DNA from: Zopfochytrium polystomum
Lineage: Eukaryota; Chytridiomycota; Chytridiomycetes; Chytridiales; Chytridiaceae
Assembly (NCBI GenBank): GCA_025765615.1
Contig: JAIVFJ010000018.1
Location: forward strand, 434,001-498,000
Length of the DNA stretch: 64,000 nucleotides
Direction of reading: 5' to 3'
The translations under genes and the position numbers were made by a program. Every line of letters starts with the position of its first letter. Positions within the stretch are counted from its first letter, which is position 1. Positions 22,495 through 32,100 of the stretch are shown piece by piece. The notes beneath the pieces were generated by a model. That model saw nothing but the letters and a program-made list of their open reading frames with translations. It had not been told where the DNA came from and made no database searches.

Positions 22495-24409
22495 ACTCTC
22501 ACTCTCTCTCTCTCTTTAAGTCAATGCTCTGTCTCACCTGTCTGTCTATCTGTCTCTCTCTGTCTCCCTATCTCCTCTCGCTCTCCTCTCTCTCCCTCTC
22601 TCTCTCGCCTGCTAAAATATTCGAAAAGGAAGGAGCTCAATGCTCTGTCTCTCTCTCTCTCTCTCTCTCCCTCTCTTTCGGGCAGGGAAAAATTTTGCCC
22701 TCTGTCTATCTGTCTCTTCCCTATCTCTCTATCTGTTTCGCTGTCTCTCTCCCTCTGTCTGTCTCTCTCTCACTCTCTCTGCAGTATTGGCTGCTGTTGG
22801 GGGTGGCAACTCAGACCATCACATCTGAGGCCTCTGACAACTCAACGAAAGGACGAGACTCTGTACAGTCATGCATGCCCTCACCCCCCACCCAAACCCC
22901 ACACACACACACACACAGACCCTCTCTATTTCTACGCTCTCTTTCTCCATCTCTCTTGATCGATCAAAGGGGGGGGTGGAGGGGGGGGGGCAGCAGCCCC
23001 AAGCCCCCTGACTCAAAAAAACAACCCAGCCTCTCTCTATCTCTCTCTCTGTCTACTCTGTAAACCCGTTTTCTAATTGCAATAGTGGAGTAGGGGGGAC
23101 AGTGTGGGTTTAATGTTTTTTCTTTAGTGCCCAATCGAAACGCAAAACTCAAAAGGAAGTCAAAGGGCTGTCTGTTTATCTGAGTGGAAGTCAACGGGTT
23201 GTCTGTCTACCTCCCTCCATGTTGCTGAGTCTGAGAGTGGCAGTCAACTGGCAGTCAACAGGCAGTCAACAGATTGCCTGTCTTGCTCTCTGTCTCTGAC
23301 TCTGTATGTTGGCTGTTGATGGAAAAGGAATACAATTGTCTCTCTCACTCTCTCTCTGTCTCTTTCAAGCAGGGGGGTTGAGGGGGGGTGGCAGCCCCCC
23401 CCACTGGGGGGCTCAGGGGGCGGGAGCCCCCTGACTCAAAAAAAAACAACCCAGCCTCTCTCTCTATCTCTCTCACTCTCTCTCTCTGTCCACTATGTAA
23501 ACCCGTTTTCTAATTGCAATAGTGGAGTAGGGGGGACAGTGTGGGTTTAATGTTTTTTCTTTAGTGACCAATCGAAACGCAGTGGCAAAATTCAAAAGGA
23601 AGTCAACGGGCTGTCTGTTTATCTGAGTGGAAGTCAACGGGTTTGTCTGTCTACCTCCCTCCCTGTCTCTGAGTCTGAGACTGGCAGTCAATGGGCAGTC
23701 AACAGGTTGTCTGTCTTGCTCTCTGTCTCTGACTCTGTATGTTGGCTGTTGATGGAAAACGAATAAAATTTTCTGCAATCTCTCACTCTATCTCTGTCTC
23801 TTTCAAGCTGGGGGGTTGAAGGGGGGAAGCAGCCCCCACTGGGGGGCTCAGGGGGTGGGTGCCCCCATACAGAGAAGCGAGATGTGGCTGAACCCCACCC
23901 CCCACCAAACTAAAATACTATTTCTGCTTATGATTTTGCAAAGTCAACTGGGCTGTTGTTTCTATCATTCAATGATTTGTCACTCTCTGAACGTGGCAGT
24001 GAAATTCAAAAAGGAAGGAAGTCAACAAGCTGTCTGTCTATCTGAGTGGAAATCAACGGGTTGTCTGTCTACCTCCCTCCCTGTCTCTGAGTCTGGGAGT
24101 GGCAGTCAACGGGCAATCAATTGGTTCTCTGTCATCCTCTATGTCTCTTACTCTGGCTATTGGGCTGTTGGTGGACAAGTTATCAAATCAGCCGCGCCCT
24201 ATCTCTTTTGAGTGGGGGGGTTGAGGGGCATCAGTCCCCCCACAAGGGCTCAGGGGGTTCCTGCCCCCTGACTCGAAAACATTTTTCCCCTATCCCTCTA
24301 CATGGCGTGCCACTGCATTCATTGTGGACTGCCACACTCTTCAGTATCTTCTTTTTTTCTACTTTTTTTTTTGGGAAGGATTGCTTATAAGTCAACGGGC
24401 ATCCCCTAG
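22253..24409 (+). mobile_element. Helitron 3, non-autonomous, last of the tandem array
   Basis: It begins TC at 22253, directly after element 2, and ends CTAG at 24406-24409, followed by T. The palindrome is at 22297-22310 and the shared 5' box follows. The interior is a patchwork of CT tracts, four G-rich hairpin modules and a roughly 440-bp tandem duplication (about 23040-23370 repeated from 23466). Each duplicated unit begins with a degenerate copy of the 5' box (GCCCAATCG or GACCAATCG) and ends with a G-rich module. No transposase is encoded. Confidence 0.75.
23040..23800 (+). repeat. Tandem duplication inside Helitron 3
   Basis: The stretch from TAAACCCGTTTTCTAATTGC (about 23061) is repeated nearly exactly from about 23498. 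Both copies run through GTGTGGGTTTAATG, GTCAACGGG-type units, ATGTTGGCTGTTGATGG and a G-rich module. Because each copy starts with Helitron 5'-box sequence, this looks like internal iteration of a terminus-like segment. Confidence 0.7.
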
Positions 24410-25378
24410 TTCTTCAATAAAAGGATTTCGCATTCCCACCGGATTACCTTCGGATTGATTTGCGGTGTTCTTTTGCAATTTTTTTTCTTTCTCTCCACTG
24501 GCCTGAAGCCATTCGCCAGAACCTGCCCTTTGTCGCCGGTCCGTCGAACTTCTGCGGGACGACTCCGGAGCCCTCGTTTTCGTTCCGGCTCCGGTAGTCT
24601 GTCTTTTATATATTTTTTTTTCTCACATCTGGCGGCATTTTTTTCAAAGGCAGGGTATAAAGTGAAAAAAAAAGAGAAAAAAAAAAAAAAGAAAGAAAGA
24701 AAACACCCTTTCCCTGCTTGCATAGTCAACTGTCACTCCAAGAGGGTACCCTCCTCTGGTTCGGTGGTACATCTTAGTGCGCAATTATTTCGTGACTATT
24801 TCCCCTGGTGTGGCATTTCAAACGAAAGCGTATCCTTCTTGCAGAAAGAAAAATCCATACATCCAAAAAAGCGGGTGAGGTGAAACCGAGCTCTAACTTT
24901 ATTTTTTGTTTTGGGGTGGGCGAGGGGAGGGGGGAAGTCAAATCTCCATTTGAGAAGAAGGGGGTTTTCGCAGCCCTTTTCGACTTTCTTGTTTTCCCTT
25001 TTTTCTCCCCTGTCGGACGACGGGGTTTGAGCGCCGACGCGCTCCGTTCCCGACCCTCCCCACGGCGCCATCGACCCCCGGACGCGACGCCGCAAAGGAA
25101 ACTAAGCAAGCTCAACGAAAGAAAGAAAAATGGGAGCAGAGAAGAAAAGAAAAGAAAAAAAAGCAAAATAGGAAGCATTACCCCGAATCAACAGCATCCA
25201 CGGAAAAACGGGGGTGGGCTGGGGGGAGGGCAAGGACAACAAAACACGAGCGCAAACGCAACGAAACGGAGAGAAAATTTTGGAGGTCGAGGGAACGGCG
25301 CGGGGGCAAAAAATAGGGTATTTTTTAAACCCCAGCGACGCCAACCACAACCGGTTTTTTTTTTTTTCTTTTCTTTGA
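24410..25378. other. Region between the Helitron array and the tryptophan synthase relic
   Basis: It contains poly-T, poly-A and purine-rich segments. The frames at 24406-24729 and 24774-25437 are basic or low-complexity and I recognise none. The part from about 24990 (GAGCGCCGACGCG, CGTTCCCGACC) resembles 63305-63350, so it belongs to the duplicated segment around the second tryptophan synthase copy. Confidence 0.4.
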
Positions 25379-27020
25379 TTAGTGGCCTCCAGTCAACGGG
25401 GCAAACTCAATCTGTCCCTCGAAGCGAAGGTCCCTGATGGATGAAGGGGGTAGGTGAGGTGATGACGAAAGGGGGGAACTGAGCCCGTCCGGCCTGGAAG
25501 ATTTGGTTTTTTTTGTTCCAGACGGGCTAAAAAAAAAAAAAAAAGAAAAAAAAAAGAAAAAAAAAATAAAAAGGACAAACATGAAACACTCACCACCCGA
25601 TGCCGGTCCAATCTTGTGGCAAGCCCTCCGCGATCGACACCACGTCCTTGTCGCCGCGGCCCGACACGCAAATCACAACGTCCTGGTCCTTGCGCAGAGC
25701 TCGAACACGGCGTGCGCCGTCTCCAGCGCCGGGATGATGGTCTCGGACAGCAGCCGCAGCTTCATCGCGTCGGCATCCGTCGCCGCCACGTTTACTCGGC
25801 GCACCCCACGTTCTTGGGGAACGCGTGCTCGGGTCCGACGCCGGGTTAGTTCGTCTCGATAATCTGCCCGTCCGCGTTCTGCAAAAGGTACGTGCGCGTG
25901 CCGTGCAGCACGCCGGGCCGCCCCGCCGCAAGCGTCGCAGAGTGCCGCCCCGTCTCCACGCCCCGTCACCCCCGGCCTCGACGCCGACAAACGGGTGGAA
26001 CATGCGGATCGCATTGGACCCGCCCCCCACGCACGCCACCACCGCGTCCGGCAGCTTCCCCGCGCCGCCCTCCGCCGTGGGCCGCAGTATCGGCGCCCGC
26101 GTCTCGCGCCAAATCACCGACTGGAACTCCCCCGCGATCATCGGGAACGGGTCTGCTGCCAATGACGACCTCCTCGGCGCCCGCGCCGGCGACCTCGAGG
26201 AACTGCGCCGCGCGTCCCGACGCCGAAGCCAACCGCCCCATGACAGGCTCGTGACGCTCTTGATTCGCGCGAGCAACGCGGTGAGCTCCGTCGACACCGA
26301 CGCGTGCGCGCCTGTGACTCCGAGCGTGCTGACGACGTAGATGAACGAGTCGGCCGCCGCAGCCAGGTGCTCCATGCGCGTTCTTTGTGGTCGATGGTGC
26401 GATCAGAGGGATGTAACTCCGAAGGCTGGGAGAGAGTCAGAAGATGTGTTGGTCGGTGCCGAAATTCATCGATCAAATGATTGAAAAAATGGAAGGATAA
26501 AAAAAAAAAAGATGGTTAGAGCATGCCAAGAGGGACATTCACCATACACAGGCGGGGGAAAAAAAAGAAGGGACTGGGCCAAAACGCACTCAAACTCAGC
26601 CGCCAGGTCTCTGAACCGAATCGCCTCCTCGGGCGGCAGGTCGACGACGATGAACCCAGACACGCCGGCCTGCACCTAGTCTTGCATCAGCTTGACCCCT
26701 CGGTAGATCAAAAAAAGGTGTTGCAGTAGCCCATGAACACGACAGGGGCCGTCAGTCCCTTCTTTCGCGCGTCGGTGACAAACTGCAAGCATTTCGGGAT
26801 GCCGATTCCGTTTTGTAGTGCAATCTTGAAAAAGGGGGGTGTGTGGGGTTGCGGGCTGCGTGCATTCAGCAGAAATGAGCAGCGTTGGAATTCAGTAATT
26901 TTTGGACACGCGACGCGGCGCAACGCGTGGGCACCGAGAAATCAAATCCAGCTTCATTTTACAAAGGAGGAGGAGTCTTTGATGGTCTGGGCCGTCAGCG
27001 ATTGGATCAGGAAAAGGGCG
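25379..27020 (-). pseudogene. TRP5: Tryptophan synthase (alpha-beta fusion) pseudogene
   Basis: Read on the minus strand, pieces come in the order of the fungal bifunctional enzyme, which makes tryptophan from indole-glycerol phosphate and serine. Alpha part: PFPDPIADGP (about 27000), ALQNGIGIPKC and GLTAPVVFMGY (26720-26830), GFIVVDLPPEEAIRFRDLAA (26610-26660), [16 protein letters not shown] (26330) and AVGFGVGTR. Beta part: [29 protein letters not shown] (cofactor phosphate loop), SGRGDKDV and a last exon encoding DLRFEGQIEFAPLTGGH with TAA at 25379-25381. The end of alpha (VVIGS, about 26165) joins directly to mid-beta (DPFPMI), so the whole N-terminal half of beta, including the cofactor lysine, is missing. 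Several frameshifts occur and the N terminus is lost. It cannot be functional; a working copy must lie elsewhere if the organism makes tryptophan. Confidence 0.9.
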
Positions 27021-27062
27021 CGCCTGTGTCGTTGACAAACAAACAGCCTCCCCCCCCATTCA

Positions 27063-27110
27063 CGGTCGTTCGTTCGTTCGTTCGTCCGTTCGTTCGTCCG
27101 TTCGTAGTTC
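27063..27110. repeat. TTCG/TCCG tetranucleotide tract
   Basis: Tandem GTTC-type tetranucleotides (TTCGTTCGTTCG...TCCGTTCG). It replaces the expected 5' end of the tryptophan synthase relic. Similar tracts end the duplicated units near 60700, 61200 and 62960. Confidence 0.85.
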
Positions 27111-27233
27111 GCGGCGAATTCGGGGGAGGTGGTGGCGGAGTCGTCCTTCTTTTTCTTCTTTTCTTTTCCTTTCTTTTGTTTGTTCCGTTCGTTTTCGTGG
27201 ACTGAAACCTGCGGCCGCCAGCCCACCACTGCC

Positions 27234-27234
27234 A

Positions 27235-27271
<37 letters not shown>
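27234..27271. repeat. (AATC)n tetranucleotide microsatellite
   Basis: About nine uninterrupted copies of AATC/TCAA. Non-coding. Confidence 0.95.
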
Positions 27272-27272
<1 letters not shown>

Positions 27273-27955
27273 GGGTCTTGCTATAGCCAGCCCTCCGCGA
27301 CTTGGAGAAATTGCCAGCCCTGCCGCCCCCGCACATCCCCCTCCAGCCCTTTCTTGATTTTTCAATTCTTTATTTTCTTTCCATTTTGGGAGGAGACAAA
27401 TTTCGAAAAACAGACAGAAAAGGAAGGCATAAAGGAGTGAAGACAAAACAAACTCCTGCGTCAACCGACACTTCCTCTGCGTCACCGGACCCGAGCCGAC
27501 CCTGGAAACTCCGGTCTTATGTTCGTCGAGGGCAAGTGCACTTCTTGCGGCCTGGTAGATTGCAGTGGCTGCACTTTCGCTGCTGCTCCTGCGCTTCAAC
27601 ATGCTCAAAGTAACTGGGATCTCGTGTGATGGACTTTTGAGGTCGTCTGTTTTTTGCACCAGGTGGGCGACCTCGAGAAGACACCTTTGCAGGTTCCTTA
27701 ATCAACTGCGTCATTGTACCACTGAGAGTCTCATTGAGAATATCAAGTATTCGCTGCCGTTAAGCTGCTGGTAGTGTTGTGGCTATCTGCGCAATTTGGC
27801 TGATCTCGTTGATTACATTGTTTGGCCTGACAGTATGTTCAGCTGTGGCTGCCTCAGGCGCATCAATCAGCCAGTGCGGGTCAACGTCGTTGCAGTTGAG
27901 CTTGTGACCGCCAGCGATCAAAGCGCCTGTTATGAATCACCCTCTGGAAACCTCT

Positions 27956-28010
27956 GGAACCTTCTAGAACATTCCTTCATGGAACCTTGTGGAACCTTCT
28001 GGAACCTTCT
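27956..28010 (+). promoter_or_regulatory. Heat-shock-element arrays in the LTR
   Basis: 27956-27975 reads GGAACCTTCTAGAACATTCC: four perfect alternating 5-bp modules nGAAn/nTTCn. 27981-28010 holds six more modules with a single mismatch (GGAAC CTTGT GGAAC CTTCT GGAAC CTTCT). Alternating nGAAn and nTTCn is the binding-site code of eukaryotic heat-shock factor, which needs three or more modules. The site lies about 110-160 bp upstream of the TATA box. Confidence 0.8.
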
Positions 28011-28073
28011 TTGCTTTCCTGACTTGTCTTGTTGTCATTGGTATCATTGGTATCATTGCATTACTAATTGCTC

Positions 28074-28088
28074 TTTCTGGAACTTTCT
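28074..28088 (+). promoter_or_regulatory. Proximal three-module heat-shock element
   Basis: TTTCT GGAAC TTTCT: three perfect contiguous modules, about 30 bp upstream of the TATA box at 28120. Confidence 0.75.
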
Positions 28089-28119
28089 TGGAGTCTTGAC
28101 AAGGAACACTCTCAAAAGG

Positions 28120-28127
28120 TATAAAAG
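28120..28127 (+). promoter_or_regulatory. TATA box of the Ty3 LTR promoter
   Basis: TATAAAAG, 35 bp upstream of the predicted first transcribed bases (AAGTGAATTAT at 28155-28165). Confidence 0.8.
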
Positions 28128-28237
28128 GGGGATGGGGGACCTGTCCCATCCCTCAAGTGAATTATTGTTTCCAATACAATCATCACTCCTCTCAGTTCCT
28201 TGTCTGCCTTGTCCTGTCCTGCCCTGTTCCTGACATC

Positions 28238-28248
28238 ATAATTCACTT
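28238..28248 (+). promoter_or_regulatory. Self-priming primer-binding site
   Basis: ATAATTCACTT, 2 nt downstream of the 5' LTR, is the exact reverse complement of AAGTGAATTAT at 28155-28165 in the LTR, 35 bp after the TATA box. In Tf1 and its relatives the first 11 bases of the transcript fold back on such a site, are cleaved, and prime reverse transcription instead of a tRNA. The usual TGG start of a tRNA-type site is absent. Confidence 0.85.
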
Positions 28249-28275
28249 CACCCTCTCCCACTACTCTCTGCCATC

Positions 28276-29199
28276 ATGTCTGACCCAAACAACACCTTCC
28301 CTGATGCAACTGCCTTCCAAGCCTTGATGGACCAATTACAAGCCCTTTCAAGACAGACACACCAACTTCAAGAACAAGTCCTTCACCAGCAGCACCAGCT
28401 TCAACAACAACTTCACCAACAAGAACATCAAGCTCTTCCCCTGCCTCAAGCCAACCAAGCAAGAGAGCCCAAGGTTCCCAGCCCTGACAAGTTCACTGGG
28501 CTGGCCAAAGACCTTAGGAACTTCATGGCCACTGTGGAGAATGTCATCCTTCTCCAACCTTCAAGATTTCCCAGTGAGCAAGTCAAGGTTCTTTTCACAA
28601 GCACCCTCCTGTCTGGTCAAGCTCAATCATGGTACAGATCTCTCCCAAGCACACCCACCACCCTGCAAGAGCTCTGGGAGGGGCTGGAAGCTACCTTTGG
28701 TGACCCCTACGCATCTTGGACAGCAAGATCCAAGCTCAAGCATATCAAGCAAGGAAAGCAATCTTGTGTGGCCTACACCAACCAATTCAAGCAACTAGCC
28801 AGAGACTCTGGATACAATGATGCAGCTCTGATGGAGCTGTACCATGATGGTCTCCATGAGTCTATCCAAGACATGCTCTCCCAGTCTCTGCACATCCCTG
28901 AGACCTTGGAAGAGTACATTCTCCTTGCCATCAAGATTGACAACAGACTCTACTCCAAGAGGCTGAAGCAAAGACAAGTAGGAACTACATCAAGACCTAC
29001 CCCAGTTCCTCAAGCTCTTACAGTTCCTGAACCCATGCAAGTGGATGCAGTTGAGACACTTCCTAAGGGTCCTCTGAGCCAAGAGGAGAAAACAAGGAGG
29101 GCCCAGCAGGGACTGTGTTTTTACTGTGGCTCCAAGGAGCATGCTGTCAAGGACTGCCCAAGGAAGAAGCACCCAAACTCCCAGGTCCAGGCTCACTGA
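28276..29199 (+). CDS. gag: Gag of Ty3 copy 1
   Basis: 307 residues from ATG 28276. It has an N-terminal Gln/His-rich coiled coil (H-Q-Q-H-Q-L-Q-Q type), a central retrotransposon gag domain containing PSEQVKVLFTSTLLSGQAQS and WEGLEATFGDPYA, and one C-terminal CCHC knuckle, CFYCGSKEHAVKDC. Gag forms the particle that packages the RNA. It ends in frame 1 and overlaps pol by about 85 nt; the overlap contains CCCAAAC at 29172-29178. Confidence 0.95.
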   Translation: MSDPNNTFPDATAFQALMDQLQALSRQTHQLQEQVLHQQHQLQQQLHQQEHQALPLPQANQAREPKVPSPDKFTGLAKDLRNFMATVENVILLQPSRFPSEQVKVLFTSTLLSGQAQSWYRSLPSTPTTLQELWEGLEATFGDPYASWTARSKLKHIKQGKQSCVAYTNQFKQLARDSGYNDAALMELYHDGLHESIQDMLSQSLHIPETLEEYILLAIKIDNRLYSKRLKQRQVGTTSRPTPVPQALTVPEPMQVDAVETLPKGPLSQEEKTRRAQQGLCFYCGSKEHAVKDCPRKKHPNSQVQAH

Positions 29200-32100
29200 G
29201 GGGCAATTCCCTGGACCCTCCTCCAAGCTGCCCCTGTTTCATCACCACCACCAGCACCACAAACACCTCAGATTCCAAGCCCCACCAACTCACCATGGAT
29301 GTCAAGATTCAACTCTCACCCAAGTCAACCATCACAACCAAGGCCCTTATAGACTCTGGATCATCCTGCAACATCATTGATGCCACCCTTGCCAAGTCTT
29401 GTGCCATTCCTACGATCAAGAAATCCACACCTCTCAAGGTCCACTTTGCCAATCATGCTCTGTTCAAGGAAATCAGACATGAAACCAAGCTAAACCTCCA
29501 CATCCAAGACTTTCCACCATCCATGGTCAATCTGGAAGTATTGGATCTTGGCTCACCCACATTCTCTGTCATCCTGGGATTACCATGGCTGCAAGCCCAG
29601 AACCCTGCCATTGATTGGGTCACTGGTCAAGTCCAACCTCCACCAATTGGAACAGTCACCCAAAACTCAAGTCAAGCCCCCAAGTCTCATGCTCTCAAGC
29701 CCTTGATTCAAGATTCACAGCCAGCCAAGACTCCAGTTCCACAGTTCACAGTTCACAGTCAAGATTCAAGTAGAGCTCATAGAGCTCACAGTCATGGCCA
29801 TGACTCTTGTTCACAGAACCCACAGTCAAAGATTCAAGTACCACAGTTCACAGTCCACATTCAAGATTCAAGTTCCACAGCTCACAGTCTTTGCCAAGAA
29901 CAGAACTCTCAGTCAAAGATTCAAGAATCACAGTTCCCAGTCAAGATTTCAAGCCCCACTGCTGAGGAGCACGACAACCTGGACCCATCAGACCTTTTGC
30001 TGGCATCCAAGCTACCAAAAGAATATCTCCCTTATGCTGATGTGTTTTCCAAGACCAAGGCAGACCTGCTACCAGCTCAGAGGCCTTATGACTGTGAAAT
30101 CCCACTCAAGGATGAAACTTGCAGCCCACCTTTCAAGCCACTGTACCACCTCTCTCCACCAGAAGCCAAGGCCCTCCAAGAATACATTGAAGAAATGCTG
30201 AACAAGGGATTCATCCAACCTTCCAAGTCACCAGCTGGAGCTCCCATCTTTTTTGTCAAGAAGAAGGATGGGGGACTGAGACCCTGTGTGGACTACAGAG
30301 ATCTCAATGAGATGACAGTCAAGAACCGCTATCCACTGCCTCTCATCTCTGAATTACTGGACAAACTGAGCCATGCAAGGATATTTTCCAAGATTGACCT
30401 CAGAGGTGCCTACAATTTGGTCAGAATTAAGCCCCAGGATCAATGGAAGACTGCCTTCAGATGCAAATACGGTCACTTTGAGTACTTGGTTATGCCCTTT
30501 GGACTTACCAATGCTCCAGCTATTTTCCAAGGCATGATGAATGACATCTTCAGGGATATTCTGGACCTTTTTGTCATTGTCTACCTGGATGATATCCTGG
30601 TATTTTCATCTGACACTGCAAGCCATATGGGACATGTCAAGACTGTCTTGGAGAGACTCAGACAGCATCACCTCTATGCAAAGCTGGAGAAGTGTGAATT
30701 CCACAAGACCTCCATTGAGTTTTTGGGGTTCATTGTGTCTGACAAAGGGATCTCCATGGCACCAGACAAGATCCAAACTATTCTTGAATGGAAGGCTCCA
30801 AATTCCATCAAGGATGTTCAAAGCTTCCTTGGATTTTGCAACTTCTACAGAACCTTCATTGCCAACTATTCTGCCATAGCCAAGCCTCTCACTGATCTCA
30901 CCAAGAAGACCACCAAGTTTGAATGGACCCCAGCAGCAGAGCAAGCCTGGCTAGCTCTTAAGACAGCAACCACAAGTGCACCACTCCTTAAGCATGTGGA
31001 TCCCTTGCTTCCCTTCACCTTGGAAACTGATGCCTCAGACTATGCCCTTGGCGCTGTTCTGTCCCAGCCAAGCTCTCAGGAACCCTCTGCTCCTCTGCAT
31101 CCAGTGGCATATTACTCCAGGAAGCTGAACAGTGCTGAGTGTAACTACACAGTCCATGACAAGGAGTTGCTTGCAATTGTGGAAGCATTCAAATTCTGGA
31201 GACACTACTTGGCTGGTTCTAAAGGCATCTCTGTCTATTCTGATCACAAGAACCTCACCTTCTTCAGGGCAAGGAGGTTGCTCAAGCAGAGGCATGCCAG
31301 GTGGGCTGAACTGCTCTCTGAGTATGACTTTAAGCTGTGCTATTCTCCTGGCCACCTTAACACTGTGGCTGATGCCCTGTCAAGAAGAACAGACCTTGCA
31401 CCTGAAGGGGGAGATGGTTTCACCCCACCATCCAAGACACACCTTTCATTGCTTCCTGACAGTGTGTGGGCCAATGCTATTTCCAAGGACCCCAAGCCTC
31501 ACAAGATTCAAATCAGCCAAGAAGAGGAAAAACTTGAGATACTCAAGACAAGGCATGATGCAGCAACAGCTGGACACCCAGGAGAGCACAAGACATATGA
31601 GCTTGTTTCCAGAGACTTCTACTGGCCAGGCATGAGGAAGTACATCAAGAACTATGTCAGCAGCTGTGAAACCTGTCAAAGAAACAAATCCAGCAGACAC
31701 AAGCCCTATGGACTTCTGGAGCCCCTCCCAATTGCCATCAGCCCTTGGTCATCAATATCCATGGACTTCATTGTGAAACTGCCCCCATCCCATGGATTTG
31801 ACTCTATCCTTGTTGTCATCTGCAGAAGGACAAAGTTGGCCCATTTCATCCCCTGCACTGAGAATATAGATGCACAAGGAACAGCAGACCTGTTTTTGCA
31901 GCACATATTCAGGCTCCATGGGCTGCCTCAGTCAATCGTCAGTGACAGAGGACCACAGTTCAGATCTCAATTTTGGAAAGCACTCACAGCAGCCCTTGGA
32001 ATCAAGTCTCAACTGTCAACTGCTTATCACCCTCAGACTGATGGACAAACAGAAAGAACAAACCAGACTCTGGAGCAGTATTTGAGGTGCTATGTCAGCT

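Larger units (their letters stand above)
27928..28235 (+). repeat. 5' LTR of Ty3 copy 1
   Basis: 308 bp, TG...CA ends. It contains heat-shock-element arrays (27956-27975, 27981-28010, 28074-28088), a TATA box at 28120 and the predicted transcript start near 28155. Confidence 0.97.

Noticed and set aside
24406..25437. Genes in the 24.4-25.4 kb region
   Set aside because: Frames are Lys/Arg-rich or poly-Phe from homopolymers, with no recognisable domain; part is shared with the 63-kb duplicate as non-coding flank.
25379..27020. Intact bifunctional tryptophan synthase
   Set aside because: Motifs are clear, but half of beta is absent, including the cofactor lysine, and frames shift within exons, which introns cannot explain.
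27928..28235. tRNA-type primer-binding site after the LTR
   Set aside because: No TGG start follows the CA end; the self-complementary 11-mer is a better explanation.
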